DNA of 64,000 nucleotides from Mantis religiosa (taxonomy: Eukaryota; Arthropoda; Insecta; Mantodea; Mantidae), in assembly GCA_030765055.1 (NCBI GenBank), contig CM060950.1:16672966-16736965 (forward strand), read 5' to 3'. The notes under the pieces were generated by a model that did no database searches, was not told where the DNA came from, and was given only the letters and a program-made list of their open reading frames with translations. How positions within the stretch are numbered: position 1 is the stretch's first letter; each line of letters opens with the position of its first letter. Shown piece by piece: positions 32,672-43,639 of the stretch. The position numbers were made by a program, and so were the translations under genes.

Positions 32672-34321
32672 ATGGCACCTGCAAATACACAACCTACTAA
32701 AATGCCGAGTACCAGCCGCCAGGTAAGACCTGACGAAGCGAGTCAATCACATAAGCAACCTTCCCATTCCTCAACTGGCCCGCGAGGAACCTCGTGAAGG
32801 TAAAAGCTAGGGCAAAACTGCAGAAAAAGAAACTGCAGAAGAAGGCTTCTCGCCTTCTAAACCAGGGAACTGTTGTTCCCATCTCCCCGGTCACCCTGCC
32901 AGGGAATCAACCATCTCCAGCCACCCCTCTCCAGGGTATCTCCGTTCCTCTACCTGAGAGCGATACGGATGCCGAAGGGTTTACTACAGTGCAGGGAAGG
33001 CGTAAAAGGCCCACCGGAGGGTGCTGCCCTCAGCACCCCTGCAGCGCCCGCGGATGCCAGGAGCACCCGCGCACAAAAGGCGGCCAGAATCCCGCCAATT
33101 GTGTCCGACCCCTTTCCCAACCACATTAAGGTGAGGAGAGAATTGAGGGCGAGGCTCCAGGCGGACTTCCAGACCACCAGATTCCCAAACAGGGTGGCCA
33201 TCAAGACAACGACCCCGGAGGACCATGAAGCCACCAGGGAGGTGTTGCGCGGAACGGGGATTTAGTTCTATACGTTCTCGCTGCAGCGACCGAACCTGGT
33301 GCGCAGAGTTATCCGGAGTCTTGACTCCGACACCGACCCGGAGGACATCAAGACGGGCCTGGCGGAAGAACACGGCATTGAGCCGCGTACCGTGCTCCAG
33401 CTGACTAAGTCCATCTGCGAGGGGGGCAAGGGGCCTGTAAGGGCCCCCATGCCACTATTCCTCGTGATAGTGGAGAAGCAGGGAGAAGGTCTCCCTAAGA
33501 TCGACGAGGTGTCCCACCTTTATTACACCAGGATAAAGGTGGAGCCGTACCATGGCAGAGATGGGCCAGCCCAGTGCTTCAGGTGCTTGGGCTTCCACAA
33601 TTCTAGCCATGAGTGCGAGCGTCGGACAGCGTGCATTCGCTGTGCCGGGGACCACCATGTGAAGGAATGCCCGAACCCCCGTGAGGACAAGAAGTGCGCC
33701 AACTGCCGAAAGGCCCATATAGGCATCTACGGCGGTTGTCCCGCAAGACTGCGTATAGTGCAGGCCAGACAGGGCAGGACCTCCAACAGGGAGCCAGCGC
33801 AAGTTCGGCCTGGAGTCAGTTTTACCCAGGCACTGCGGGGGCAGGAACAGGTGCTCCAGAAGGCCGAGGAGGGTCAGACTCCGGCAGCAAACCAGGCGGT
33901 AGGCTCCAGGGAAGCCACCATCCAAGCACCGGCTGCATCTGCAGCATTACCACAGCGGCCTCCTCGACAGAAGAAGGCCACCGCAGCCCGGCGGCAAAGC
34001 CCGCCGGCAACTGCGGCACCAACAGCCGGGCAGCCTGCCCCAACCTCCACGGGGAGACAGAGCGGTACTGCCGCCACTGCTCCCCCTCCTGCACCAGCTC
34101 CAGCCCCTGTGGCTGCAACAAGTGAGGAACCAAGCCTTACCATTTCAGATCCAATGCCAGTGTGGGACACTGGCATATCCAACGAAGACCTGGCGGAATT
34201 CCAAGAGCTTTCTGCCTGGTTTGCCGAACTAATACAACGCTCCCTCCCAATTCTAAGGCGCTGCAAGGAGGAATTGACAAACCCCAGAATACCTGCTATT
34301 CAAAAGCACAGCATAATGTAA
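32672..34321 (+). pseudogene. LINE ORF1: gag-like RNA-binding protein with three zinc knuckles
   Basis: The first plausible ATG is 32672. The frame breaks near 32797 and near 33010 and has an in-frame TAG at 33263-33265. From 33266 to 34321 it is open: RVIRSLDSDTDPEDIKTGLA and a following hydrophobic segment resemble the pre-C2HC domain. Three knuckles follow at about 33570-33750: CFRCLGFHNSSHEC, CIRCAGDHHVKEC and CANCRKAHIGIYGGC. The first has His and Asn swapped relative to the usual C-x2-C-x4-H-x4-C spacing. The C-terminal third is Ala/Pro/Gln-rich and of low complexity. Its role in active relatives is to coat the LINE RNA. Confidence 0.8.
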
Positions 34322-34360
34322 CAGACTGCACGGCTTCTCTTCCCTGACTCCAGCTCATAA

Positions 34361-37072
34361 ATGGCGATGAGGAGAACTCAACGTTCATTGAGAGCCGCGT
34401 TCTGGAACGCAAATGGAGTCCGGGAACAGAAACCGGGCATCTTGGAATTTGTAAATGACCAAGGAATAGACCTCCTCATGCTATGCGAAACGCACCTGCA
34501 TGTTGGTGTACAGTTTAATCTGCCAAATTACAGCGTCCACCGATCCGATCGAGCCGGTCGGCGGGGCGGTGGTACAGCCATCCTTATCAAAAACCATATC
34601 ACCCATACTCGTATCACACTTCCTCCGCTACAACACTTGGAGGCGACCGCCATAAGGCTCTCCTTAGGCGGTTCTGACCTGGTGCTTGTGGCGGTGTACG
34701 ACCCGCCCAATCATCCCTTCCATGAAGCAAATTACCGGGCTCTCCTCAGCCTTTATCACAGAGGGTGCATAGCCGGCGACTTCAACGCCAAACACCCAGG
34801 ATGGAACAGCCGCATCCAGAATGAAAGGGGAAGGAACATCTACCGCTTCATCTGCGGAGGTCCCACCCTTCATGCGTATGGCCCGCGGGGTCCAACGCAC
34901 TTTCCTTCTCGAGGCAGGGCGGACGTCATAGATTTCGCTATCACTAAAAACATACCATTTCATCTGGACCTCACGGCGGTAAACGCTCTGGATTCGGACC
35001 ACAACCAAGTTGTGATCGATTCAGACGTTACCGTCGCAGCACTGGCAACGGTAGACTCGGTGGACGAAGTCGACTGGGATGCCGCTATCACTACCATCCA
35101 AAACTCCGTGGAAGCCAGTCCCCGGATCGACTCCGTGGAGTCACTCGAGGTGGCAGCCAAGGAGTTCTCCACATCTATCCTCAATGCCGTCCCTGCTCAC
35201 ACACACCGCATCCCAATAGACGCACCAAACCCTACCGATATTCCGGAACCCATTAAGCAGCTAATCAGGGCTAGAAATGCTGTGAGAAGGCTGTGGGAGA
35301 GATTTCGCCATCCCAGGATAGGAGAAGTACACCAGAGGTTCAAGTCCCTGGTAAGACGGCTCCTAAGAGCACACCGCCAAGAGGACTGGGAAAAACTGCT
35401 AAGGCACACCAATCTCCAGGAGAGAAAACCTTAGCGAATAGTCCGTAGCCTGCGGAAAGACAAAACCGTACACCAGCACCCCCTACATGGCCCTAGAGGT
35501 CGACTCGTCTACGAGTCGAAAGAAAAGGCAGATGCACTAGCAGATTATCTGGAGACTCAATTCCAACCCAGGGTAGAGGCAATGGACGATGACCATGCTG
35601 ACCTCGTGGAACAGGGGGTGGAGGACTTCCTAGAAGCCCCGCCCCCTGACCACGAGGAGTTCCACATCCCCATCGTTACCCCTAGAGAGTTAGCGACCAC
35701 GCTTAACACTCTAAGAAACAACAAAGCACCTGGGCAGGACCGTGTGACAGCGGAAATGTTCAAACACCTTCCACGCAGAGCCGTGATTCACTTAACCCGG
35801 AATTATACTGCGTGCCTATACATGCGCCACTTTCCAGCTATCTGGAAGGAGGCGCGCGTGGTGTGCCTTTTAAAGTCGGGGAAAAAATCCGATATTTCCT
35901 TCCAGTTACCGCACTATCAGCCTTCTCCCAGTTTTATCGAAGGTCTTCAAAAGCTGCTCCTCTCCCGGCTCCTTCCTCACCTAGAGGAAACGGGCTTAAT
36001 CCCGGAACATCAGTTTGGCTTCCGTTCTGGCCACTCCACGACACAGCAACTACTGCGGGTTGCCGAGAAGGCCTCCCTGGGATTCCAGGAACGGTCTAAA
36101 ATGGTAGCAGTGTTGCTAGACGTGGAGAAGACATTCGCCACTACCTGGCAAGAAGGACTTATTTCCAAACTCCTGGAGCATGAAATTCCCCGCCCATACA
36201 TTTCCTTGGTGGCCGGTTTCCTCGGAAACCGAAGCTTCCGAGTAAAGATGGAGGGGAAGCTGTCTACCGAGCGGCCCATTAGCGCTGGAGTGCCGGAAGG
36301 CAGCGTGCTGTCGCCGACACTCTTTGCAGCTTACATGGCTGGCATACCCACGCACCAAAATACCCACACCTGTCAATACGTTGACGATCTTATGATCTTC
36401 GCAGTCAACAGAAACCCAAGGTATAGCTTTCGGCAGATCCAAACCAAGCTCCGGGCCTTTGGCGAATGGAGCGCAAAATGGCGAATGGCAATTAACCCGG
36501 GGAAGAGCTCTGCGATTCTCCTGGCGAAAACCAGAGCCAATCGGTTGCAGCAGAAATTCGTTTTACGGCGTCGTGGAATCCCATGGGTTCAAACGGCGAA
36601 GTAATTCGGAGTGACGCTGGACCGCAAATTAACTTACGCTCCGCACGTCAAAGGCAAGGTCCAGCTTTGGCACGTCGCGCTCAGGAATCTATATCCAATA
36701 TTCCGTTCAACCATGCCACTCCGTCTCAAACTCCAGCTGTATCGGGCGATCATCCCGCCCATGATCTTGTACGGCTGTGAGATCTGGTGAGCAGTGGCGA
36801 ATACCACTTTCGTCAGACTCCAGACGCTGCAGAACAGGGCGCTACGGGTCATCTACGATACTGACTGGAGATTTCCCGCCCATATCCTTCATGAACATTC
36901 GAATATCCCGTACACTGTCGACGTCATTCGAGAGAGGGCTCGTTAAATGTACGACAAAATTCAACCCCATGGCAACCCTTTGGTGAACTCACTGGGCAGG
37001 TATGACCAGAGGGAGCAAAGACGCTTGCCATCATACAAACTTCCTAGAGACGTCTTGGGGCCCCTTGGTTAA
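34361..37072 (+). pseudogene. LINE ORF2: endonuclease-reverse transcriptase with four in-frame stops
   Basis: The ATG at 34361 is 40 bp after ORF1 ends. The endonuclease comes first: FWNANGVREQKPGILEFV, LCETHL, VAVYDPPNHP, IAGDFNAKHPGWNS and LDSDHNQVV (34390-35015), with catalytic E, D, N and H visible. Reverse transcriptase: NNKAPGQDRVTAEMF, HQFGFRSGHSTTQQL, LLDVEKTF, ISAGVPEGSVLSPTLF and YVDD at 36377-36388, so the active site is intact. The single frame is kept to 37072 with stops at 35432 (TAG), 36602 (TAA), 36788 (TGA) and 36944 (TAA). Between about 35885 and 35955 the sense frame is shifted (SSYRTISLLPVLSKVF reads in another frame), so two compensating indels flank that block. No RNase H. 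Confidence 0.85.
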
Positions 37073-37400
37073 CCCAAGGGTAACACCAAACGTATCCAAA
37101 CTCACATAACGCCTGATGGCTCAAGTGTCAGGCCACCCGTACTCAAAACGGGGCAAAAGCTCTAAAACAGATCCTCCCCCAACGGGAGAAAGTAACAAAC
37201 CTGCCTAGCTGTTACCTTCAGAGAACACTCAAGGGCAACCAGTTAACACCAAATTTTTCTCACAAACAAACAAAAAAACCTACCGCCAGCAGAACAAAAT
37301 TCAACCAATCTTGACTCACTTCGCAGGTTAAGCCGCAAAGCGGCTAGGTACTGCGGCAGAAGACACCCGGAAGGGGAAAAAGAAAAATTGCCCCGCCCGA

Positions 37401-38028
37401 CCAGGACTACCTCTGGAGAGTATGAACAGATACCACTAGAACCAAGGAATTATATGTCTATACTTTAAACAATCAAATACAATTTAACAAAGCATTCGTG
37501 CATTATCAGCAAATTAATCAAATTATCTATTATAACCATTCGTTCAATAAATTCCGTCTTACATTAGCCATAAGGCCTAGCAAATGCTTTCAGATTCTTT
37601 CTCTCTTCAGGAAGTTTATTAAACACGTGCATATAATTTTACCTATAAGTAAGATTTTGTTATATCAACACTGTTTTCTCAATTTTCATCACTCTCAAGC
37701 AGTGGTGAATCATGGACCTGAACTTCTAGAAAGGTCTGGAAACTAATATTAGAAAACCCCTGATTCTTTCCTTTTAGTCAGGCTGTGGGGTTTTAGAGAT
37801 TGGCATGTTATGTTTACGGTCTGTTCAACATTTATTGTGATTAGACAATACAAAGTTGGAACACACAAGATCAGATATAGTGCATTATGTAGTTACAGAT
37901 TTAAATTACAATAGTCACCTATCCAGTAGAAAGGATATTTAACCAACCGGTTACAAAGCTTCTAAAAGAAAATTTTCACACTGCATGGTCTAAACTATTA
38001 CTTCAACTTTAAACCAATAACATGAAAA
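37401..38028. other. AT-rich non-coding stretch
   Basis: Lies between the LINE and the LTR element. No gene recognised. Confidence 0.5.
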
Positions 38029-38032
38029 GTAT

Positions 38033-38489
38033 TGTCGCGAGAAGCCTATTACGTGGTAAGAGACAGAGAGATAGAGAAAGAGAGACGCGGGGAGTGAGGG
38101 AAACGGATAGCGTTAAAGCGCTACGCCAATGCGCATCGCTAATGACGTGCGAGGAGAGACGAGCTGGGGAGAGAAGTAACCAGAAGGTACTGGACCATTT
38201 CTCTCCCCTTCTCCTGCTGCCTCGAAAGACCATGATGCTTCGTGAATTGTCGGGAAACTTCTAGATACTGCAATTGGTGTATATAAGTGATGCATTGGAT
38301 TAGAGAGTTTATTTTATGGCAAGGAGCCGAAATAGTGAGTACAGTGCGGACCTGCGGAAGACGACTGGAACATTGTAATTGTGTATGTGACGTAAATCTG
38401 CTGGTGTACAAAGTGTATTTCTACGCAAATAATAAAAGTTTAAATTTCTGCAACTTGGACTTTGAATTCTACGAACCCACAAAGTCACA
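38033..38489 (+). repeat. 5' LTR of the Gypsy element
   Basis: 457 bp, TG...CA. Contains a GA-rich U3 start (38052-38095) and a TATA-like TATATAAG at 38280-38287. It is longer than the 3' LTR, mainly through an indel in U3. Confidence 0.85.
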
Positions 38490-38491
38490 AT

Positions 38492-38507
38492 TGGCGTCAG
38501 GAAGTGG
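38492..38507 (+). other. primer binding site candidate
   Basis: TGGCGTCAGGAAGTGG begins 2 bp after the 5' LTR. It and the equivalent sites of the two other Gypsy copies (TGGTGTCAGGA...) resemble the complement of a leucine tRNA 3' end with an inserted G. The primer identity is an inference. Confidence 0.45.
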
Positions 38508-38511
38508 AACG

Positions 38512-41500
38512 ACAGTGGACGCGGCATTGGAAAAGATTCCACATGAACTGAAACAAATGAGAACGGCGAACGATAGCATAGCCGAGAAGATGGAAGAAAT
38601 GAAGTCGGCAAATGACACCTTCGCTACGGAGACGGAAGCTGCAAATAGAACTTGGCCGCGACGATGGCCGTATTAACAACGGAAATGAGAGCAGCAAACG
38701 ACAGCCTTGCCAAGGAAATGAAGGCCGAATTATCTGAAATGAAGGCTGCGAACGAAGCAATCACCGCCAAATTTGAGAAACAGTTAGCCGGATGAAGCTG
38801 GACGCCATGGAGCTTGGCAAGCGGATGGGTCAAGTTGACGAGTGCGTCGAAAACCTGGCAAACCGCGTTAACGCCCTGGAGAGAAAGGCCGACAACAACA
38901 CTAAGTTCCTGAACTCCATGGTGGAGGACGTCGTAGGCAGGAGGTTGAAGGACTTGAAGGTCAAAGCGCCGGGACGCGACACAACACCTGCGCGCCTCAA
39001 AACCTTGAAGTACGACGGTATGTCAACGTTCGAAGTATTCCACCGTCAATTCGACACAGTGGCCGAGCACAACAGATGGCCGCACAGCTAATAGCCAGCC
39101 TCAAGGGACCGGCTGCAGAAGTCCTAAAAGCGGTCCAGACAGCGGCGGTGCCAAAGCACATCTGCGAAGCCCTGGAGAACCGCTTCGGAAACAACCTCTT
39201 AGCAGCAGGGTACCTCCACAAGATGAAGTCAAGATCAGCCGAAGGACGCCTGCGAAGACCAACTGGCATGTGTTGGGGATTTAGCCAGCCGGGACACCTG
39301 GAGAGAGACTGCCGACACCAGGAAGAACAACCGGAAGAACGAGTAAGGTCTGGCGTGGCTAGGAGCATTTCGGCGCCATCCACACCATCTCCTCGAGTGA
39401 CACTGCGCGCCCTCAGCCATCTTTTGGATGACAGCTTCATCGCGGATGGTTGGGTGAGAGGGAAGCCATGCCGCGTGCTCGTAGACCCCGGGGCAACCAT
39501 GACGTTATGAGACCTGACACAGCTAGAGGTTTGCCGACGAGGAAGCCGAGCCGACCATACCAGCTTATGACGGCATCGGGCGACACCTTGCCTATGGAGA
39601 AGGAGGCTCTGCTGAAGTTGACCTTGGGACGGATTGCCGTGCGTCAGTGGGTGGTCGTCGCAAAGGTGGCTCAGGAGGTGATAATGGGAGTGGATGCCCT
39701 CAGCAGCCGCGAGGTGACGGTCGACGTCGGCAGGAATATCCTGTGGCTAAATGGAGAAGAGGTCATACTTCGGAAACCCGAAGAGTGCCTTGAAGACTGC
39801 AGGGTCATCTTGAAGGAAGATGTGGTTGTCCCCGCCAGAAGCGAGGTGGTGACGGCGCAATTGGAAGGTCAGCGAACCAGGAAAATGATGCTCGACCAGA
39901 AGACGCCTGTACACGGACTCTGTGTAGCCACGTCATTGTTGCCGTGCCGAGAGGAGATAGCAGCGAGACTGCTAAACCCAACAGACACTGATCACGACGT
40001 CCAGACTGGGACGGAGTTGGGGAGGTGCGAACCCGTGGTCCGCGTAACACCAATTGACAAGAATTAAGAGCCGGTGCAGACGAAACACCTGGGGCCCAAA
40101 CTGAAAGGCTTGCTGGAGAGGGTAGCCAACCACCTGACCGTAGAACAACTGGAGAAGGTTCAACAACTACTAAGATGATACCAACGCGTCTTCAGCAAAG
40201 GTGACAGTTACTGCGGCCGCACGGACAGAGTACTCCACCACATCGACACTGGAGACGCCCGGCCTATTCGGCAACCACCTACACGCGTTCCGCTGGCAAA
40301 ACAAGCGGCAGTACGGGATATGCTAAAGGACATGAGATCCAGGGGTGTGATTGAAGAGTCTGACAGCCCTTGGTGTTCCCCTGTAGTTCTGGTGACGAAG
40401 AAAAACGCAAAGCTACGCTTCTGTGTAAACTGCACAAAGCTGAACGCTGTTACCCGGAAGGTCTGTTTCCCCTTGCCCCGGATTGACGACACCCTGGACA
40501 CGCTTGCTGGTGCACAGTGGTTCTCGACACTGGACCTGAAGTCGGGTTTCCCCCAGGTAGCTCTGGACCCAAGAGACAACGAGAAGACCGCATTCTCGAC
40601 AGGCCAAGGGCTTTGGCAGTTCACATTTATGCTCTTTGGCCTCTGCAACACAACAGCTACCTTCCAACGCCTCATAGAGTCAGTGATGAGAGGACTGACT
40701 TATTACACCTGCGTGCTATACCTGGACGACATCATCGTCGGCAAGACATTTAAGGACCATCTGGAAAACCTGAGCAAGGTGCTACAGCGACTGCAGGCGA
40801 CCAACCTGAAGCTGAACGCAAAGAAATGTCAACTCTTCCGCAAGGAAATCAGCTACTTGTTCCACGTAGTCTCACCAACCGGAGTGACCACAGACCCGGA
40901 GAAGACACAGGCTGTGGCAGATTGGAATTGCCCAAAGGATGAGCGAGATTTGCGCAGTTCCATAGGGCTGTGTAGTCATTACCGCCGCTTCATGAAGGTC
41001 TTCTCCAACATCGCGAAGCCCCTGACACGCCTGACAGAGGAACACCAGCCTTATGTGTGGACGGCGGACGCTGAAGTCATTTTCCAGCACCTGAAGTAGA
41101 CACAGTGCAGTGCTCCAATTTTGGAATTGCCACAACCTGGGTGCGCCTTCATTGTGGACACTGACGCCAACGACCATTGAATTGGAGGTGTTCTATCACA
41201 AGTCCAGCTCGGTCACGAGCGAGTAATAGCCTACTACAGCAGGACGCTATTCAAAGTAGAAAAGAACTACAGCGTCACCCGGCGAGAGTTACTGGCGGTG
41301 GTAAAGACCTTGGAGCACTGCCACAATTACCTGTACGGTCAGCCATATCACCTGAGGACTGACCCCTCCACCCTAACCTGGTTGTTCAGCTTTAGGAATC
41401 TGGAAGGCCAGAGAGTACGTTGATCCAGAGGCTGCAGGAGTACGACTTCACCTACGAACATCATAGAGGAAAGAGCCACGCCAACGGAGATGCCATGTCC

Positions 41501-43180
41501 CGTAGACTCAGCCCAGAAGTGGGGGCTAATGTGCAGGAATGGAAGAGAAAGAGCGTGCAGTAACTGTCAGAGTGGTCACGGCATTACCTGCGTTCGGAAG
41601 GGATAGCTCAGGCCTGAAGGGGGAGCAGTTGGCGGACGCCGACTTGGGGCCACTCTTGAGAGAATTGGAGACGTTGACAAGACCAACCTGGGAGGACATC
41701 GCAACCAAGAGCACTGCACACAAGTCGTACTGGACCCAATGGGACCCACTGAAGGCCAAAGAGCGCGTGCTGCTCCAGATATGGGAATCATCCAATGGGA
41801 AGATGCAGAGAGAACAGTTGGTACTTCCCCGGAGTAAGGTCTCGAAGGTCTTTGGAGAAGTACACGCAGGTACTTCAGGAGGAAACCTAGGAGCAAACCA
41901 AATGATTGACAATCTCCGATAGCGCTATTAGTGGCTGAGGCTCCGAGCAGACACTGAGCGATTGTGCCGTCATTACCTCGTGTGCGCAGCGAGTCGTACA
42001 ACGTACAGGCAACAGTAATACGTCGGAGCGCCTTTCGAATACATCGCTGTCAACATAGTTGCACCTTTCCCAGTGTCAGAGATTCAGAGGGAACAGTTGA
42101 TACTTCCCCGGAGTGAGGTCCCGGAACTCTTTGAATAAGTGCACGCCGGTACTTCACGAGGTAACCTGGGAGCAAACCGAACGATCGAAAAACTCCCACA
42201 GCGCTACTACTGGCTGAGGCTCCGAGCAGATGCTGAGAGATGGTGCAGTCAATGCCACGTATGCGCGGTAAGTCGCGGCCCCCAAACTAGGAGCCAGGGC
42301 CGCATGCAGCAGTACAACGTTGGAGCGCAATTCGAACTGGTCGCCGTCGTCATAGCTGGACCATTTCCAGTGTCCTAACGAGGGAATAAGTACCCGATGG
42401 TGGTCGTGGAGACTACTTCACCAAGTGGCCGGAGGTATATGCCATCTCGAACCAGGAGGCGAAGTAAATTACAGACTGCCTCGGGAAGCACCTGTTCTGC
42501 CATTTTGGTGTGCTCCACAGCGACAAGGGTACCAATTTTGAGTCCAGCCTAATCAAGGAGGCACTAGAACGACTTGGGGTGAAGAAGACCTGCACAACAC
42601 CCCTGCAAACGCAGTCGGACGGCATTGTGGAGAGGTACATTAAGACCTTTGGAGAACACCTGAGGAAACGTCGTGGCCAGCCATCAGCATGACTAGGGCG
42701 TTGAGGTGCCACTGTTCTTGCTGGTCTACCGCTCGTAAACACGCAATACTACTGGGATGACGCCAGCCAGCTTAATGTTCGGCCGAGAGTTACGCCTCCC
42801 TTGTGACCTAGCTTTTGGAAGTCCCCCGGAAGCGAAAAGGCCAGCGACCGAGTATGTGGAGAACCTGTTGGACCATCTCCACGGCATGCATGAGATGGCT
42901 CATCAGAATATCCAGAAGACCAGTGACCGCATTTAGACCCGATACGACAGGCAAGCCAACAGCCAAGGGTTCCAGCAAGGTGACCTGGCCTGGTTGCACT
43001 GCTCTAACCGCACCCAGGTATACTGCCCGAAACTTCAACAACCTTCAATCACCCGCACCGGGTGATAAAGAGGATTATCGACGTGGTCTACCGAATCCAG
43101 AAGGTGTCCCGAGGAAAGATATTCGTGGTACACTTGGATCGTCTGTCCCGATACCATGGTGCTGTTCGGGACGGCCAGCC
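38512..43180 (+). pseudogene. Gypsy gag-pol, many frameshifts
   Basis: Gag: a coiled-coil N terminus (38520-38960), a capsid-like part (39000-39230) and one zinc knuckle reading CWGFSQPGHLERDC, with the second Cys lost. Protease: VLVDPGATM at about 39478-39505 (DTGA in relatives). Reverse transcriptase 40320-41099: GVIEESDSPWCSPVVLV, LPRIDDTL, STLDLKSGF and YLDD at 40719-40730. An RNase H remnant follows (VDTDAND-like sequence near 41155, with stops). Integrase: a zinc-binding region (41860-42290, duplicated) and catalytic-core pieces LHSDKGTNFESSL and QSDGIVERY (42510-42630). At least six frame changes or stops. Confidence 0.85.
41801..42377 (+). repeat. tandem duplication within the integrase region
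   Basis: Copy 1 (about 41801-42078) and copy 2 (about 42079-42377) both run from CAGAG-GAACAGTTG-TACTTC through GCTGAGGCTCCGAGCAGA to CCA/CCTTTCCCAGTGTC-type ends. Each encodes a version of HAGTS-GNLGAN and YWLRLRAD. They have diverged, so the duplication is not recent. Confidence 0.75.
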
Positions 43181-43195
43181 TTGAGGAGGGAATAA

Positions 43196-43625
43196 TGTCG
43201 CGAGGTACCTATTACGTGGCCAGAGAGAGGTAAGCGCGGAGTGACGGTGACAGAAAGCGTTAAAGCTCAGCGGTAATGACCAGTGAGAAGAGACTGGGTG
43301 GGGAGAGAAATAACCAGAAGTTAACTGGGCCGTTTCTTTCTCCTTCTCCTGCCACTTCGAAAGACTGTGATGCTTCGTGAATAGTCGGGAAATTTCTAGA
43401 TACTGCAATTGGTGTATATAAGTGATGCATTGGATTAGAGAGTTAAGTTTACGGCAAGAAGCCCAGACAGTGAGTACAGTGTGAAATTGCGGCAGATGAA
43501 CTGGACGATTGTAATTGTGTATGTGACGTAATTTGGCTGGTGTACGAAGTGTATTTTTACGCACATAAAGAACGTCTGAATTTCTCCAACTTGACCTTTT
43601 AATTCTACGAACCTACAAAGTTACA
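43196..43625 (+). repeat. 3' LTR of the Gypsy element
   Basis: 430 bp, preceded by a purine-rich tract GAGGAGGGAATAA (about 43183-43195) that would prime plus-strand DNA synthesis. It shares GTATATAAGTGATGCATTGG with the 5' LTR. Confidence 0.85.
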
Positions 43626-43639
43626 GTATTAAAAGATTG

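Larger units (their letters stand above)
32190..37400 (+). mobile_element. Jockey-like non-LTR retrotransposon (LINE), near full length
   Basis: A GC-rich island in AT-rich surroundings with ORF1 (gag-like, zinc knuckles) and ORF2 (apurinic endonuclease plus reverse transcriptase) in the standard order. The 5' UTR holds a near repeat, GGACTGTACAACTCGTGTCT at about 32202 and GGACTGTACAACTCGTGTGC at about 32260. The 3' UTR runs from 37073 to about 37400. Ends are estimated from composition and content; no target duplication was found. ORF1 with a pre-C2HC-like region and three knuckles, and no RNase H, fits the Jockey clade. Confidence 0.8.
38033..43625 (+). mobile_element. Ty3/Gypsy LTR retrotransposon, structurally complete
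   Basis: Two LTRs starting TGTCGCGAG and ending AGTCACA/AGTTACA bound gag, protease, reverse transcriptase, RNase H and integrase in Ty3/Gypsy order. A 4-bp target duplication GTAT occurs at 38029-38032 and 43626-43629, so both ends are exact. All reading frames are broken, and the LTRs differ at many positions (roughly 15-20% by eye), so the copy is old. No envelope-like frame is seen between integrase and the 3' LTR. Confidence 0.9.

Noticed and set aside
32216..32797. 193-codon frame before the LINE ORF1
   Set aside because: It starts at GTG in the LINE 5' UTR; the first usable ATG is at 32672, so the first 150 codons are probably untranslated.
34664..35008. Minus-strand frames across the LINE and Gypsy elements (also 33455-33925, 38997-39500, 59681-60289)
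   Set aside because: They are opposite to well-supported gag and pol motifs; GC-rich codon bias opens long shadow frames.
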